DNA of 28,306 nucleotides from positions 1 through 28,306 of IMG/VR virus record IMGVR_UViG_3300018063_000194; one strand, written 5' to 3'. Numbering within the stretch: position 1 is the first letter of the stretch; each line of letters starts with the position of its first letter. Both the position numbers and the translations under genes were made by a program. Source of the stretch: a virus. Shown here piece by piece: positions 6,962 through 13,543 of the stretch. The notes under the pieces are model-generated. The model had not been told where the DNA came from and did not search any database. It saw only the letters and a program-made list of their open reading frames with translations.

Positions 6962-8670
6962 TATCTGAGCCCTCCCGGCATGGCGCCCATAGCAGGCGGG
7001 GCGGCCGGCATAGGTGGCGGGGCCTGTGGCTTAGGCAACTGTCCCTGAGGCGGCGGCAGGGCTTGCTGCGGGGGCTGCAGTGCGCTCAGTGGCGGCATGT
7101 CGTCGGGGCCAAGCCCTTCGGCGTAGAGGGCACCGGAAACCTCAATCAAGGATTGAGCCGTGAAATGCTGGCACATGATATCTGCTATGATACACAACGT
7201 ATCGCGCGCAAACCGTGCCACATCGTTCTGACGGTGTTGCAAACGGGTGCCGGTATTGTTGGATTTCAAGCGCACACCACCCAGCGTTTCACGCGCATCA
7301 GATGTGCCACGCATGATGTCGTTGATACCAGTCAGCCGGTCCATTTCCTCAATCTGCTGCTGCTTGCACGTCATCAGCTCGTTGATGATGCCAATGATAT
7401 CCTTGACCGGCAGCAAGCTCATGTTGCCTTCGACGCCACCCTTCTCACCGGCAAAGGCAGCCCAGTCATCAACCGGCAACAATTCGTTCTCAACCGACTC
7501 ATTGAACAGCCGCTGAATGTCCTTGGCAGCTGCATTGTAGACACCAGCCATCTTGCATGCCTTGGTCAGCATGGCGATGCGCTGGCTGAGTTCGTCAATC
7601 TGCACTGCCTGATCCTGATATTGAATATAGTCAGGGACCGGGATCAGGGTGTTGTTGGTAGCGTTGGCGTAAAGCGGCCGGGGGCACGGATAAAAACCTG
7701 CGATCTTGAGCGGGTCGTCCTTGCGATCACAAAGGTAGTCATAGCCCTCAGCCACCCAGTACACGGTTTCGTCAGACTTGGACCAGATCTCAAAGATCTG
7801 GCACTTGTCCTCGTCAGTAGGCTGGGCAACCGGGCTGTTACCCTTCTCACCACGGTCGTCACGGCGCAATGGCAACGCCTTGCCAATTTTCTTGCCAAAG
7901 CGACGGATCGCCTGATCACGGCTCATATACACACGCTTGCCCACCGCCGTGACCTCGGCCCACACACGGGCACGCACCGGGAACGTGAAAAAGTCAGGCC
8001 AAGGCACATAATCAACTGGTGTGGACTCGCGGACAATTCTGTCACCAGTGTCTTGCAGCTTCTGCTCAGACAGATCCTCACCCTCAGGCGACAGATCCTG
8101 ATCTGATTCCTGTGGGTTCAACAGAAGCTTTTTGCGGCCCGCCGGGGTGGTGACTGACTTTGATATCTCACCCTGCGCGTCACGCATGTCGGTCTGCGGC
8201 TCAGGCGGCAGCGACACGCTTTGCTCGATCTCAGGCTCATACCGCACCCACACCGAACCGCGCCCCGGCAACAGGTAATCGGTGACAGCTTGGGAGAGTG
8301 CATCGTCAAAGCCACAGATCTCAATCTCATTGCGCAGCCCGCGCTCAAGGATCTGTGAGGCACCACGCGCCACCGGGTCCTTGTCCTTGAAACGACGCTC
8401 CACCACCGGCAACGGCATCTTGCCGTACAAGGCAGGCTTCAGGATCTCAACATTGGACCACAACGCATTATAGCGCCGCTGATTGTAGTCCTCGTCAGTG
8501 CGGTTGCGCTCGTCACGGTAGCGCTTCTCAATTTTCTCGCCACGTTTGACCCAAGACTTGTGATCAGGACTGTCCTTGATGGTATTGATTTGATCCTTCC
8601 AATGCATGGCCAAGCGGGAGCCCTCAGTACCGCCCTCAGGCCCAGCTAGTTCGTCAAGTTCAATGGCCAT
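6961..8670 (-). CDS. Portal protein, N-terminal part
   Basis: 569 residues. Diagnostic portal-family segments are RRYNALWSNVEILKPALYGK, PVVERRFKDKDPVARGASQI, DYLLPGRGSVWVRYEPEIEQ, PVDYVPWPDFF and KTGINDIMRGTSD-like text near residue 450 (LTGINDIMRGTSDARETLGG). These identify the wing and crown of the dodecameric portal through which DNA enters the head. The ORF ends in a Pro-rich linker (PKPQAPPPMPAAPPAMGAM) exactly where the C-terminal ORF begins. The start overlaps the terminase stop as TGATG, with AGGAT 8 nt upstream. Confidence 0.88.
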   Translation of the reverse strand: MAIELDELAGPEGGTEGSRLAMHWKDQINTIKDSPDHKSWVKRGEKIEKRYRDERNRTDEDYNQRRYNALWSNVEILKPALYGKMPLPVVERRFKDKDPVARGASQILERGLRNEIEICGFDDALSQAVTDYLLPGRGSVWVRYEPEIEQSVSLPPEPQTDMRDAQGEISKSVTTPAGRKKLLLNPQESDQDLSPEGEDLSEQKLQDTGDRIVRESTPVDYVPWPDFFTFPVRARVWAEVTAVGKRVYMSRDQAIRRFGKKIGKALPLRRDDRGEKGNSPVAQPTDEDKCQIFEIWSKSDETVYWVAEGYDYLCDRKDDPLKIAGFYPCPRPLYANATNNTLIPVPDYIQYQDQAVQIDELSQRIAMLTKACKMAGVYNAAAKDIQRLFNESVENELLPVDDWAAFAGEKGGVEGNMSLLPVKDIIGIINELMTCKQQQIEEMDRLTGINDIMRGTSDARETLGGVRLKSNNTGTRLQHRQNDVARFARDTLCIIADIMCQHFTAQSLIEVSGALYAEGLGPDDMPPLSALQPPQQALPPPQGQLPKPQAPPPMPAAPPAMGAMPGGLR

Positions 8671-10343
8671 CAGTGTATCCTAGCGTAGCCCTTGCGGCTA
8701 CGGCGCTCGTTGGCCTCAAAAAGGTCCGTCAAAGTCACGGTACACAGGGCCGGATCGGTCGACAGCACCTTGGGCTTTTCCTTTTCAGGCCCAGGCGTGG
8801 ATCCTGAGATCATCTTGTCCAGCACCTGACCTATGAGACCTATCGAGTCCACCTGGTCGTCAGTGCGCCCAGCTGGGAAGGTCATCAGCTCGGACTTGAA
8901 ATCAGGGTACCAAGGCGCGCCAATTGGCACATACAAGCCATCCATGCCCATGCGGCCACGTATTGACTGTGCCCTAATTGCCTTGTTGGTAGTGGCGGGG
9001 AACTGCGCACGGACAATGTAAAGCTTGCGCTCGCGCAGCCGCTTTTCCAGGAAGGGTCCCACGCCCTTCTTGATTTGCCCCGCCTCCTCAGCCCACCCCA
9101 GGGGCTTCCACTTCTCAACCATGTCGCACATAGCTTCCACCCACTTATCAGAGGAAGCCTGCTTACGCCATAGATCAAGAAGAAAAATGCGGCTTTGCGG
9201 GTCAACCCCCACGACCAAGTGAACGGTGTAGTCACCACCCCCATCAGTCACCGCATAGTCACTGGCGCCATAGATGTTGAGCGTTTCCCGCTTTGGCATC
9301 TCGGTAGGCGTTGGTGCATCACCGGGCCGGGTGTAGGGCTTCAGCCAGTCTGCCTGAAAGAAATCACCGCTTTCAGGTGCTGGGCGCTGTTGATACAGCG
9401 CGTTCCACGTACGGACCTTGCGCTTATAGGGGGCAAAGAACTCAGGCGTGAACCACTCAGGCCACAGAATATCACCTACCTTGCGGCCAAGTAGATCATC
9501 CTCACGTTCACATTCAGCAGGTAGGCAGACCACGTACCAGTCATTGCCGTCCTGCCCTTTGATCCAACCAGACTCACCGTTGTATTTTGGAGGTAGTATG
9601 CGCCCAGGCGGGTCGTCCTCATGCCAACGTGTATTGATCCCAATCTCCCACGCCTGAGGTTTCTTGCGGGTAAGCAGGTCGTCAAAGTATGCATCCCATG
9701 TTTTGTTCCTGATCTGCTCAGAGTCAGCTTGCTCACGTCCCTTGATCAGGTCGTCCCAGATCACCCCATCAACACGGTTGCCGGTAATGCCGGTCAAGAT
9801 GCCGCGTGCCATCCATTCACTGCCGTTGGTCAGCGCCCACTCGTCGACAGCGGCCGATTCCTCAGACAAGGTACAGTCAAAGATGCGCTTGTAAATGGGC
9901 TGCTCAACAACGGAGCGGGCGCGACGACCGAATTTACGGGGCAACTCACTTCCGTAGCTCGCAACAATGACAGACTTTTTGGGGAAGCGCCCAAGAAAAT
10001 GAGTTGGAAAGACCACTGAGGTATACACGGACTTAGCACTGCCGGGGGGCATGAGGCCGAGTAGCCGCTTGATCTCACCATCTTCCACCTTTTGAAGGCA
10101 GTCGAGCCACAACAAGTGATGGGCGCCGAAATTTCCCTTGATGGGGATGAACTTCTCACGCTCGTCGTCGTCATCAGTTGAGTGGGGTGCTGTTGGGATC
10201 TCGATCGAGCTTGCGTAGGTCAACAGATCGCTGCGGGCGCGGAGGCGCTTGTTTCTTTCCTCGGCTAAGCTCCTCAACTCGCTGTAGTGCCTTTGCAATT
10301 CGGTCATTGAGCTCTTTAGCACCAATCTCTGTCGCTTTGCCAT
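8670..10343 (-). CDS. terL: Terminase large subunit
   Basis: About 557 residues; ATP-driven DNA packaging motor and nuclease docking on the portal. Walker A is LMPPGSAKS (residues 98-105), Walker B GVIWDDLI (193-200), and the coupling-type INTRWHEDD follows (236-244). The C-terminal nuclease begins around IYGASDYAVTDGGGDYTVH, with acidic residues in DDQVDS near the end. The start is uncertain: ATG at 10343 or ATG at 10307 (MTELQRHY, with AAAGAG upstream). Both lie inside the small-terminase gene, and conserved-looking sequence (DLLTYASSIEIP) also lies in the overlap. Stop overlaps the portal start. Confidence 0.93.
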   Translation of the reverse strand: MAKRQRLVLKSSMTELQRHYSELRSLAEERNKRLRARSDLLTYASSIEIPTAPHSTDDDDEREKFIPIKGNFGAHHLLWLDCLQKVEDGEIKRLLGLMPPGSAKSVYTSVVFPTHFLGRFPKKSVIVASYGSELPRKFGRRARSVVEQPIYKRIFDCTLSEESAAVDEWALTNGSEWMARGILTGITGNRVDGVIWDDLIKGREQADSEQIRNKTWDAYFDDLLTRKKPQAWEIGINTRWHEDDPPGRILPPKYNGESGWIKGQDGNDWYVVCLPAECEREDDLLGRKVGDILWPEWFTPEFFAPYKRKVRTWNALYQQRPAPESGDFFQADWLKPYTRPGDAPTPTEMPKRETLNIYGASDYAVTDGGGDYTVHLVVGVDPQSRIFLLDLWRKQASSDKWVEAMCDMVEKWKPLGWAEEAGQIKKGVGPFLEKRLRERKLYIVRAQFPATTNKAIRAQSIRGRMGMDGLYVPIGAPWYPDFKSELMTFPAGRTDDQVDSIGLIGQVLDKMISGSTPGPEKEKPKVLSTDPALCTVTLTDLFEANERRSRKGYARIH

Positions 10344-10809
10344 CACCACTCACATTTGCGTTGATATTAGTCTGGCTGGCTTTGCCATAGCCGCGCTCCA
10401 TCAAGATCTGCACAGCCTGCAAAACCGTCGTCTCATTGAGAGAATTGGCGATTATCTCGTCAACCTTCTGCATGGCAGGAATGGCGCGCTTCCGCGCAAA
10501 TTCCTGAATGTCACGCATTTCTTTGGCAATCGTTTCCTTAAGACGCAAACGCTTGCGCTTACGTGCTTTCCTCTTATGCCTGAACGTCATGACTTTCTCA
10601 CCTTTACGAATGCGAGCCTTGGTCACCCATCCCTTGAACAGTGCCCTCATGCGCCTACTGTGCGCCTTGGGTGTCAGGTTCTCAGCAGCAGCAAGCTTGT
10701 TGCCTTTGGGGAACTCAAGACCGGGGGATGGCCCCACCTGCCTATTTTGTATGCCCAGATAAAATATAGGATTGCCAATAATACCGCTCCTGAATTTCAA
10801 CTTCTTCAC
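10174..10809 (-). CDS. Probable terminase small subunit
   Basis: 211 residues from a GTG at 10809; the GTG start is supported by a GTGA overlap with the preceding stop. The N-terminal LEFPKGNKLAAAENLTPK segment resembles the start of phage small terminase-like proteins; the centre is very basic (FRHKRKARKRKRLRLKE), followed by helices IPAMQKVDEIIANSLNE and a LMERGYGKAS-like motif found in small terminases. Position directly before terL fits. The C-terminal ~55 codons overlap terL in another frame. It would recognise phage DNA and start packaging. Confidence 0.65.
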   Translation of the reverse strand: MKKLKFRSGIIGNPIFYLGIQNRQVGPSPGLEFPKGNKLAAAENLTPKAHSRRMRALFKGWVTKARIRKGEKVMTFRHKRKARKRKRLRLKETIAKEMRDIQEFARKRAIPAMQKVDEIIANSLNETTVLQAVQILMERGYGKASQTNINANVSGDGKATEIGAKELNDRIAKALQRVEELSRGKKQAPPRPQRSVDLRKLDRDPNSTPLN

Positions 10810-11000
10810 TGAGAAGGCTTTCTAGAGAACAGTTCACACCAGTAACGAGCACTGATTGTGCCCAACACAAGTTTGCAGGCATTGGGGCGTACGTAGTGCT
10901 TGCAGTCACCGCCGGGCCACAGCGACACGGGGCCGCAATGACTCTTAGGCATGCCCTCACTGTAGTTCACCTCAGCCTTGGTCTTCTTGTCGTCGCTCAT
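10806..11000 (-). CDS. Small four-cysteine protein
   Basis: 64 residues with SHCGP, GGDCKHYVRP, NACKLV and YWCELF: four Cys spaced over about 40 residues plus a conserved-looking His and Trp. This spacing resembles small phage and bacterial proteins annotated as high-potential iron-sulfur-like, so binding of an Fe-S cluster or zinc is plausible. Start and stop overlap neighbours (ATGA and GTGA). No signal peptide. Role in the packaging operon is unknown. Confidence 0.6.
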   Translation of the reverse strand: MSDDKKTKAEVNYSEGMPKSHCGPVSLWPGGDCKHYVRPNACKLVLGTISARYWCELFSRKPSQ

Positions 11001-11269
11001 TTGCTGCGCGAACCGATACGATGGGCACTTGGGTTGCCTGACATCTTCATGTTGCGCTTCCCCACAAACCCATACTTCTGTGCGCCCGGCACTGAAGCTT
11101 TGCGAAACAGCTGGGCTTGGGCACCAACACCGTGCATGACAGCCGGCTTCTGCGGCACAAGCATAGTTGACGCTGGCCCCGACTTCACACTGCCCATTGG
11201 AGCGCCTCCAGCTATCTTTTTGCTGGAAGCCTTGGGCGTTTGGCTGTAAAAGCCTTTACTCTTTGGCAT
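10997..11269 (-). CDS. Small basic protein with C-terminal SGNPSAHRIG motif
   Basis: 90 residues, Lys/Ser/Gly/Ala-rich, probably poorly ordered, starting MPKSKGFYSQTPKASSKKIA and ending MSGNPSAHRIGSRSK. The last ~14 residues match the C terminus of the preceding protein (NSGHPGAHRIGKR), so the pair shares a tail motif. Coupled on both sides (TGATG, ATGA). Basic disordered phage proteins of this kind may bind DNA or the capsid interior; this is inference. Confidence 0.6.
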   Translation of the reverse strand: MPKSKGFYSQTPKASSKKIAGGAPMGSVKSGPASTMLVPQKPAVMHGVGAQAQLFRKASVPGAQKYGFVGKRNMKMSGNPSAHRIGSRSK

Positions 11270-11856
11270 CAGCGCTTGCCTATGCGGTGCGCCCCTGGGT
11301 GCCCACTATTGCGCAAGGCGCCACTACGGTTGGGCGCTGCGTGCCCAAAGCCGTGCCCAGTGATCATGCGCGCCGTGCTCTTGCCGGCGCCTATAGAGTG
11401 CCCCTGAGGCTGTTGGGCGTGCCCCTCACCGCAATCCTCAATGAGGGCGCTGCCGTGCTTGGCGTCAATGTTGCCTACCTTGCCGCGATCGTGTCCCATG
11501 GCTGATCCTTTCTGTTGGTTGCCTTGGTGCTCAGCAACTTCCTGAGCAAACGTTTGGTTCTTGGTGTGACGTGCCATCTCGGGAGCATTTCCGATTGAAT
11601 GGCCTTTAGGTTGAGCAGCATGTGCCCCTGCATTGTAGGGAGCGGGCGCAGGCTTGCCCTCACGGTTGAAGCCTGGGTTCCCAGGCTGGTGGCTGCTGCG
11701 GTCATAACCCTTTTTGGCGCCGTACTTCTTGCCCGCGTCAGCCATGTGAAACTCCTTCGCCACCTTGACTGGGATGCCGGCCGCTTCGCCAGTTGGCTTC
11801 CAGCCATGGGCAATGGCCGACATGGTTTTGGCTTGCTTGGGTGATTTCGACGGCAT
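11269..11856 (-). CDS. Gly/His-rich basic protein with repeated GHSIG/AHRIG motifs
   Basis: 195 residues from the ATG at 11856, which has AGGAG 8 nt upstream. An in-frame ATG at 11916 would add 20 residues resembling a capsid N terminus and is TGATG-coupled to the upstream gene, so both starts are possible. The protein is rich in Gly, His, Lys, Ala and Gln. It contains AQPKGHSIGNAP, QQPQGHSIGAGK and a C-terminal GHPGAHRIGKR, three related short motifs, plus AMGHDRGKVGN. No catalytic motif. It could be an internal head or DNA-condensing protein; the motif is shared with the next gene. Confidence 0.6.
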   Translation of the reverse strand: MPSKSPKQAKTMSAIAHGWKPTGEAAGIPVKVAKEFHMADAGKKYGAKKGYDRSSHQPGNPGFNREGKPAPAPYNAGAHAAQPKGHSIGNAPEMARHTKNQTFAQEVAEHQGNQQKGSAMGHDRGKVGNIDAKHGSALIEDCGEGHAQQPQGHSIGAGKSTARMITGHGFGHAAPNRSGALRNSGHPGAHRIGKR

Positions 11857-11916
11857 TTTGGTGCTCCTGTTACGGAGGGTGGTCGTTGCAATCTCAGTGA
11901 GCCCTGGAAAAGGCAT
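11857..11916 (-). pseudogene. Relic of a major capsid gene 5' end (20 codons)
   Basis: Read in frame from the ATG at 11916, the peptide begins MPFPGLTEIATTTLRNRS. It matches the first 18 residues of the major capsid protein at 3070 (MTFPNLSEIVTTTLRNRT) at 13 of 18 positions with three further conservative changes, while codons have diverged. Similarity stops where the next gene's AGGAG and ATG begin. This looks like a scar left when a module from another phage was joined, or an N-terminal tag if the upstream start is used. Confidence 0.55.
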
Positions 11917-12194
11917 CACACTACGCCTACACCAGGAGTAATTCGAATGTCAGTTGAACTGGCGTTGATGTGTGTATCAGCCTGACCAAATCCGATAAAT
12001 AAATCCTGTCCACCAGTCAATGGAATGACAGCATTGTTCGCAATAGAACTACCACCCAATGAAAAGGTGGCCAAAACAGTGCCAGTATTTGAGACCCTGG
12101 CAATCCCCCCAACGTTACTGGTCGTAGTGGGAACAAACCGGGTAGCAGTAGCAGCTACCGCCGTAACGGTAGGTCCAGCAGGCGTCCAAAGCAT
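11916..12194 (-). CDS. Small probable virion protein, 92 aa
   Basis: Low-charge Thr/Val/Gly/Ala-rich sequence (TAVAATATRFVPTTTSNVGG, FSLGGSSIANNAVIPLTGGQ, DLFIGFGQAD) that suggests a beta-sandwich head or tail protein. An AAGGAG ribosome binding site lies before the ATG at 12194. The stop overlaps the capsid-like leader start as TGATG. The composition resembles the virion-like proteins at 550-2005. Confidence 0.6.
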   Translation of the reverse strand: MLWTPAGPTVTAVAATATRFVPTTTSNVGGIARVSNTGTVLATFSLGGSSIANNAVIPLTGGQDLFIGFGQADTHINASSTDIRITPGVGVV

Positions 12195-12205
12195 GGCAGC
12201 ACTCC

Positions 12206-12439
12206 TTATGCCTCAGTAACAAGACTCACATCAGTGGCAAAAGACCCCTTGGGGCCTTTGGCAGTGACGAAGCGAACTTTCTCACCCTCAAGCAAAGGGC
12301 GCATGATATTGGATCTCTTGAGTTGGTTCACGTGGACGAAAATGTCCACGCCACCACCGGGCAATGCAATAAAGCCATAGCCCTTTTCATCATTGAACCA
12401 CTTGACCCGTCCGGTAACGAACCCATTGCCCTCTGACAT
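12206..12439 (-). CDS. Cold-shock domain protein (CspA-like)
   Basis: 77 residues from the ATG at 12439, preceded by GGAGGGG. It is a single cold-shock OB fold: GRVKWFNDEKGYGFIA holds RNP1 (KGYGFI, residues 19-24) and VDIFVHV (31-37) is RNP2, with the aromatic residues for single-stranded RNA/DNA binding present. Such proteins melt RNA secondary structure and can act as antiterminators. Its position right behind the NusG-like gene at the head of the late-type operon suggests it helps transcription or translation of that operon; this is inference. Confidence 0.92.
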   Translation of the reverse strand: MSEGNGFVTGRVKWFNDEKGYGFIALPGGGVDIFVHVNQLKRSNIMRPLLEGEKVRFVTAKGPKGSFATDVSLVTEA

Positions 12440-12514
12440 AAACCCCTCCAGAAACGCTACCGCAGCCGGCAACCCCTCAGGCTACCCAGCTGCGCTCAAA
12501 CAAACCCAACACAT

Positions 12515-13003
12515 TTACGCTGCAACGAGAGCTTTTTCGTCAATCTCAACTCGAACCTTCTGCCCCAGCCAGTTGGCCAGCACCCGACAGCGTTCGCGAG
12601 CCGTCATTTCCTCATAGACCATCAGCTGACCCTCAAACGGGCCGCTTGATGCTTTCACTCGATCCCCTGAAGTGAAATTCGATTTAGAATCTAGTTGGAT
12701 CAACCCCCTTTTGTCCTCACGACTACGCAAATTCACAATTTCATGTTCTGGAATGACCTGAGGCCCATTCTCACCCATCAACGGGCGAGTGATCCCGCGT
12801 GTGCTCCTGATGGGGTACCACGTACCAAAAACCAGTATGAAAATGTATCGTGGGAACAAAGGCACTACTGAAGGGGCTTGGCTGGGGTGCTTCTTGTTGG
12901 TTTGCAAGCAGCGTGGGTAATAGGGCTCGTACCCCTGCCGCATCAGGTTCTGCGCGGCAATGGCCTCAGAATTGGGCTTCGTCATGGCGCAGATCCATGG
13001 CAT
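12515..13003 (-). CDS. NusG/RfaH-like transcription elongation factor
   Basis: 162 residues from the ATG at 13003 (GGAG 7 nt upstream). A longer in-frame reading to 13210 runs through the promoter and Y RNA region and is rejected. The NusG N-terminal domain is visible: PWICAMTKPNSEAIAAQNLM then GYEPYYPRC, PLFPRYIFI and STRGITRPL. A C-terminal KOW-type domain follows (SGDRVKASSGPFEGQL). It would bind RNA polymerase and promote processive or antiterminated transcription, like RfaH or LoaP specialised paralogues. As first gene of a ~13-kb operon it is a natural late-operon regulator. Confidence 0.88.
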   Translation of the reverse strand: MPWICAMTKPNSEAIAAQNLMRQGYEPYYPRCLQTNKKHPSQAPSVVPLFPRYIFILVFGTWYPIRSTRGITRPLMGENGPQVIPEHEIVNLRSREDKRGLIQLDSKSNFTSGDRVKASSGPFEGQLMVYEEMTARERCRVLANWLGQKVRVEIDEKALVAA

Positions 13004-13036
13004 GCAGGGGCTCCGTATGTCTGCTGGGGTAGGATG

Positions 13037-13063
13037 GGTATAGCATCGTCTTTTAGGTGTCAA
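13037..13063 (-). promoter_or_regulatory. Sigma70-like promoter for the minus-strand operon
   Basis: On the minus strand a perfect TTGACA (13063-13058) is followed 15 nt later by TATACC (13042-13037). The spacing is short; an alternative -10 of TACCCA gives 17 nt. Transcription would start near 13,030, giving a leader of about 27 nt before the NusG-like ATG at 13003. Confidence 0.5.
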
Positions 13064-13102
13064 GATTCTGACGCAACTAGCAAATTCATCCATCTTAAAT
13101 AC

Positions 13103-13131
13103 TTGTTGCATTATGCACAAAGCTATTTTAT
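13103..13131 (+). promoter_or_regulatory. Candidate promoter for the Y RNA / TROVE operon
   Basis: TTGTTG (13103-13108) and TTTTAT (13126-13131) are separated by 17 nt in an AT-rich stretch within otherwise GC-rich DNA. The predicted start near 13,138 falls at the base of the first Y RNA stem. It is divergent from the NusG-like promoter, about 40 bp away. Confidence 0.45.
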
Positions 13132-13141
13132 GAGTTGCGCC

Positions 13142-13208
13142 GCCTGTGGCGTAGTGAGCAGCTACTTCGCATCGAACGTAGAGATGCTGCACACGTTTGT
13201 TCCCAGGC
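13142..13208 (+). ncRNA. Minimal Y RNA candidate (no tRNA-like domain)
   Basis: Outer stem GCCTG (13142-13146) pairs with CAGGC (13204-13208). Directly inside lie TGGCGTAG (13147-13154), an 8-nt spacer, TACTTCG (13163-13169), a small hairpin CATC/GATG (13170-13186) and TTGTTCC (13197-13203). The same arrangement occurs in the two larger RNAs downstream, with different but still complementary outer stems. It lacks T and D arms. It is probably the first RNA transcribed from the promoter at 13,103 and may be processed from a common precursor. Confidence 0.6.
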
Positions 13209-13213
13209 ACCTA

Positions 13214-13364
13214 GCAGTGCGGGTACCGTGGCGTAGATCACGGATACTTCGCCTTGTAAGCGGGAGGTCGTGGGTTCGAATCCCACTCGGCAGGGCAACT
13301 TGCCGGTAGCTCAGTGGTAGAGCGCCTACGTACCGTGGCCGTCTGTTCCCGGTACCCGCATTGC
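13214..13364 (+). ncRNA. YrlA-type Y RNA with tRNA-like domain (1)
   Basis: A 15-bp outer stem joins 13214-13228 to 13350-13364 (one G-U pair). Inside are TGGCGTAG (13229-13236), N8, TACTTCG (13245-13251) and, at the other end, CTGTTCC (13343-13349). The enclosed domain is tRNA-like but permuted. CTTGTAA-GCGGG-AGGTC precedes a T arm (13270-13286, loop TTCGAAT), then TCGGCAG / TTGCCGG (13287-13293 / 13300-13306) forms an acceptor-like stem closed by GGCAAC, followed by TA and a D arm GCTC-AGTGGTA-GAGC (13309-13323). Bacterial Y RNAs near Rsr genes have this tRNA-mimic effector module. Confidence 0.85.
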
Positions 13365-13389
13365 TTGGGTGTCTGCCATGGGCCTAACT

Positions 13390-13527
13390 GGTGCTCATAG
13401 CGGCCGTGATGGCGTAGAAGGCGGTTACTTCGTTGGTTCGACCCCAACTGTTCAGGTTCGCCTGAGCAGTGCCCGATTGGTAGGGCATAGCCGCGTTCGC
13501 CTGTACCTCACTGCCGCTATGGGCACC
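13390..13527 (+). ncRNA. YrlA-type Y RNA with tRNA-like domain (2), UUCG-capped
   Basis: A 14-bp outer stem joins 13390-13403 to 13514-13527 (one G-U), and then GTGA/TCAC (13406-13409 / 13508-13511). TGGCGTAG (13410-13417), N8, TACTTCG (13426-13432) and CTGTACC (13501-13507) match the other two RNAs. The tRNA-like part has a T arm (13432-13448, loop TTCGACC), an 8-bp acceptor-like stem TGTTCAGG / CCTGAGCA closed by a TTCG tetraloop (13457-13460), and a D arm GCCC-GATTGGTA-GGGC (13471-13486). Its 3' end lies 6 nt from the AGGAGG of the TROVE gene. Confidence 0.85.
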
Positions 13528-13543
13528 CTAACAGGAGGTGACC

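Noticed and set aside
6931-8106. Plus-strand 391-codon ORF opposite the portal gene
   Set aside because: Antisense shadow of a GC-rich gene with clear portal motifs; no ribosome binding site.
13004-13210. N-terminal extension of the NusG-like protein to 13210
   Set aside because: It would run through the promoter and first Y RNA; the ATG at 13003 has a good ribosome binding site and matches the family start.
13245-13293. Ordinary tRNA-Thr(UGU) gene
   Set aside because: The anticodon-like loop and T arm look right, but no D arm or matching acceptor strand lies upstream; the acceptor 5' strand and D arm follow instead. The shared Y RNA motifs and the TROVE gene explain it better.
13214-13527. 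Circularly permuted functional tRNAs or a two-piece tmRNA
   Set aside because: The acceptor stems are closed by short loops (one a TTCG tetraloop) with no CCA, there is no tag frame, and both domains sit in Y RNA-type stems beside an Ro gene.
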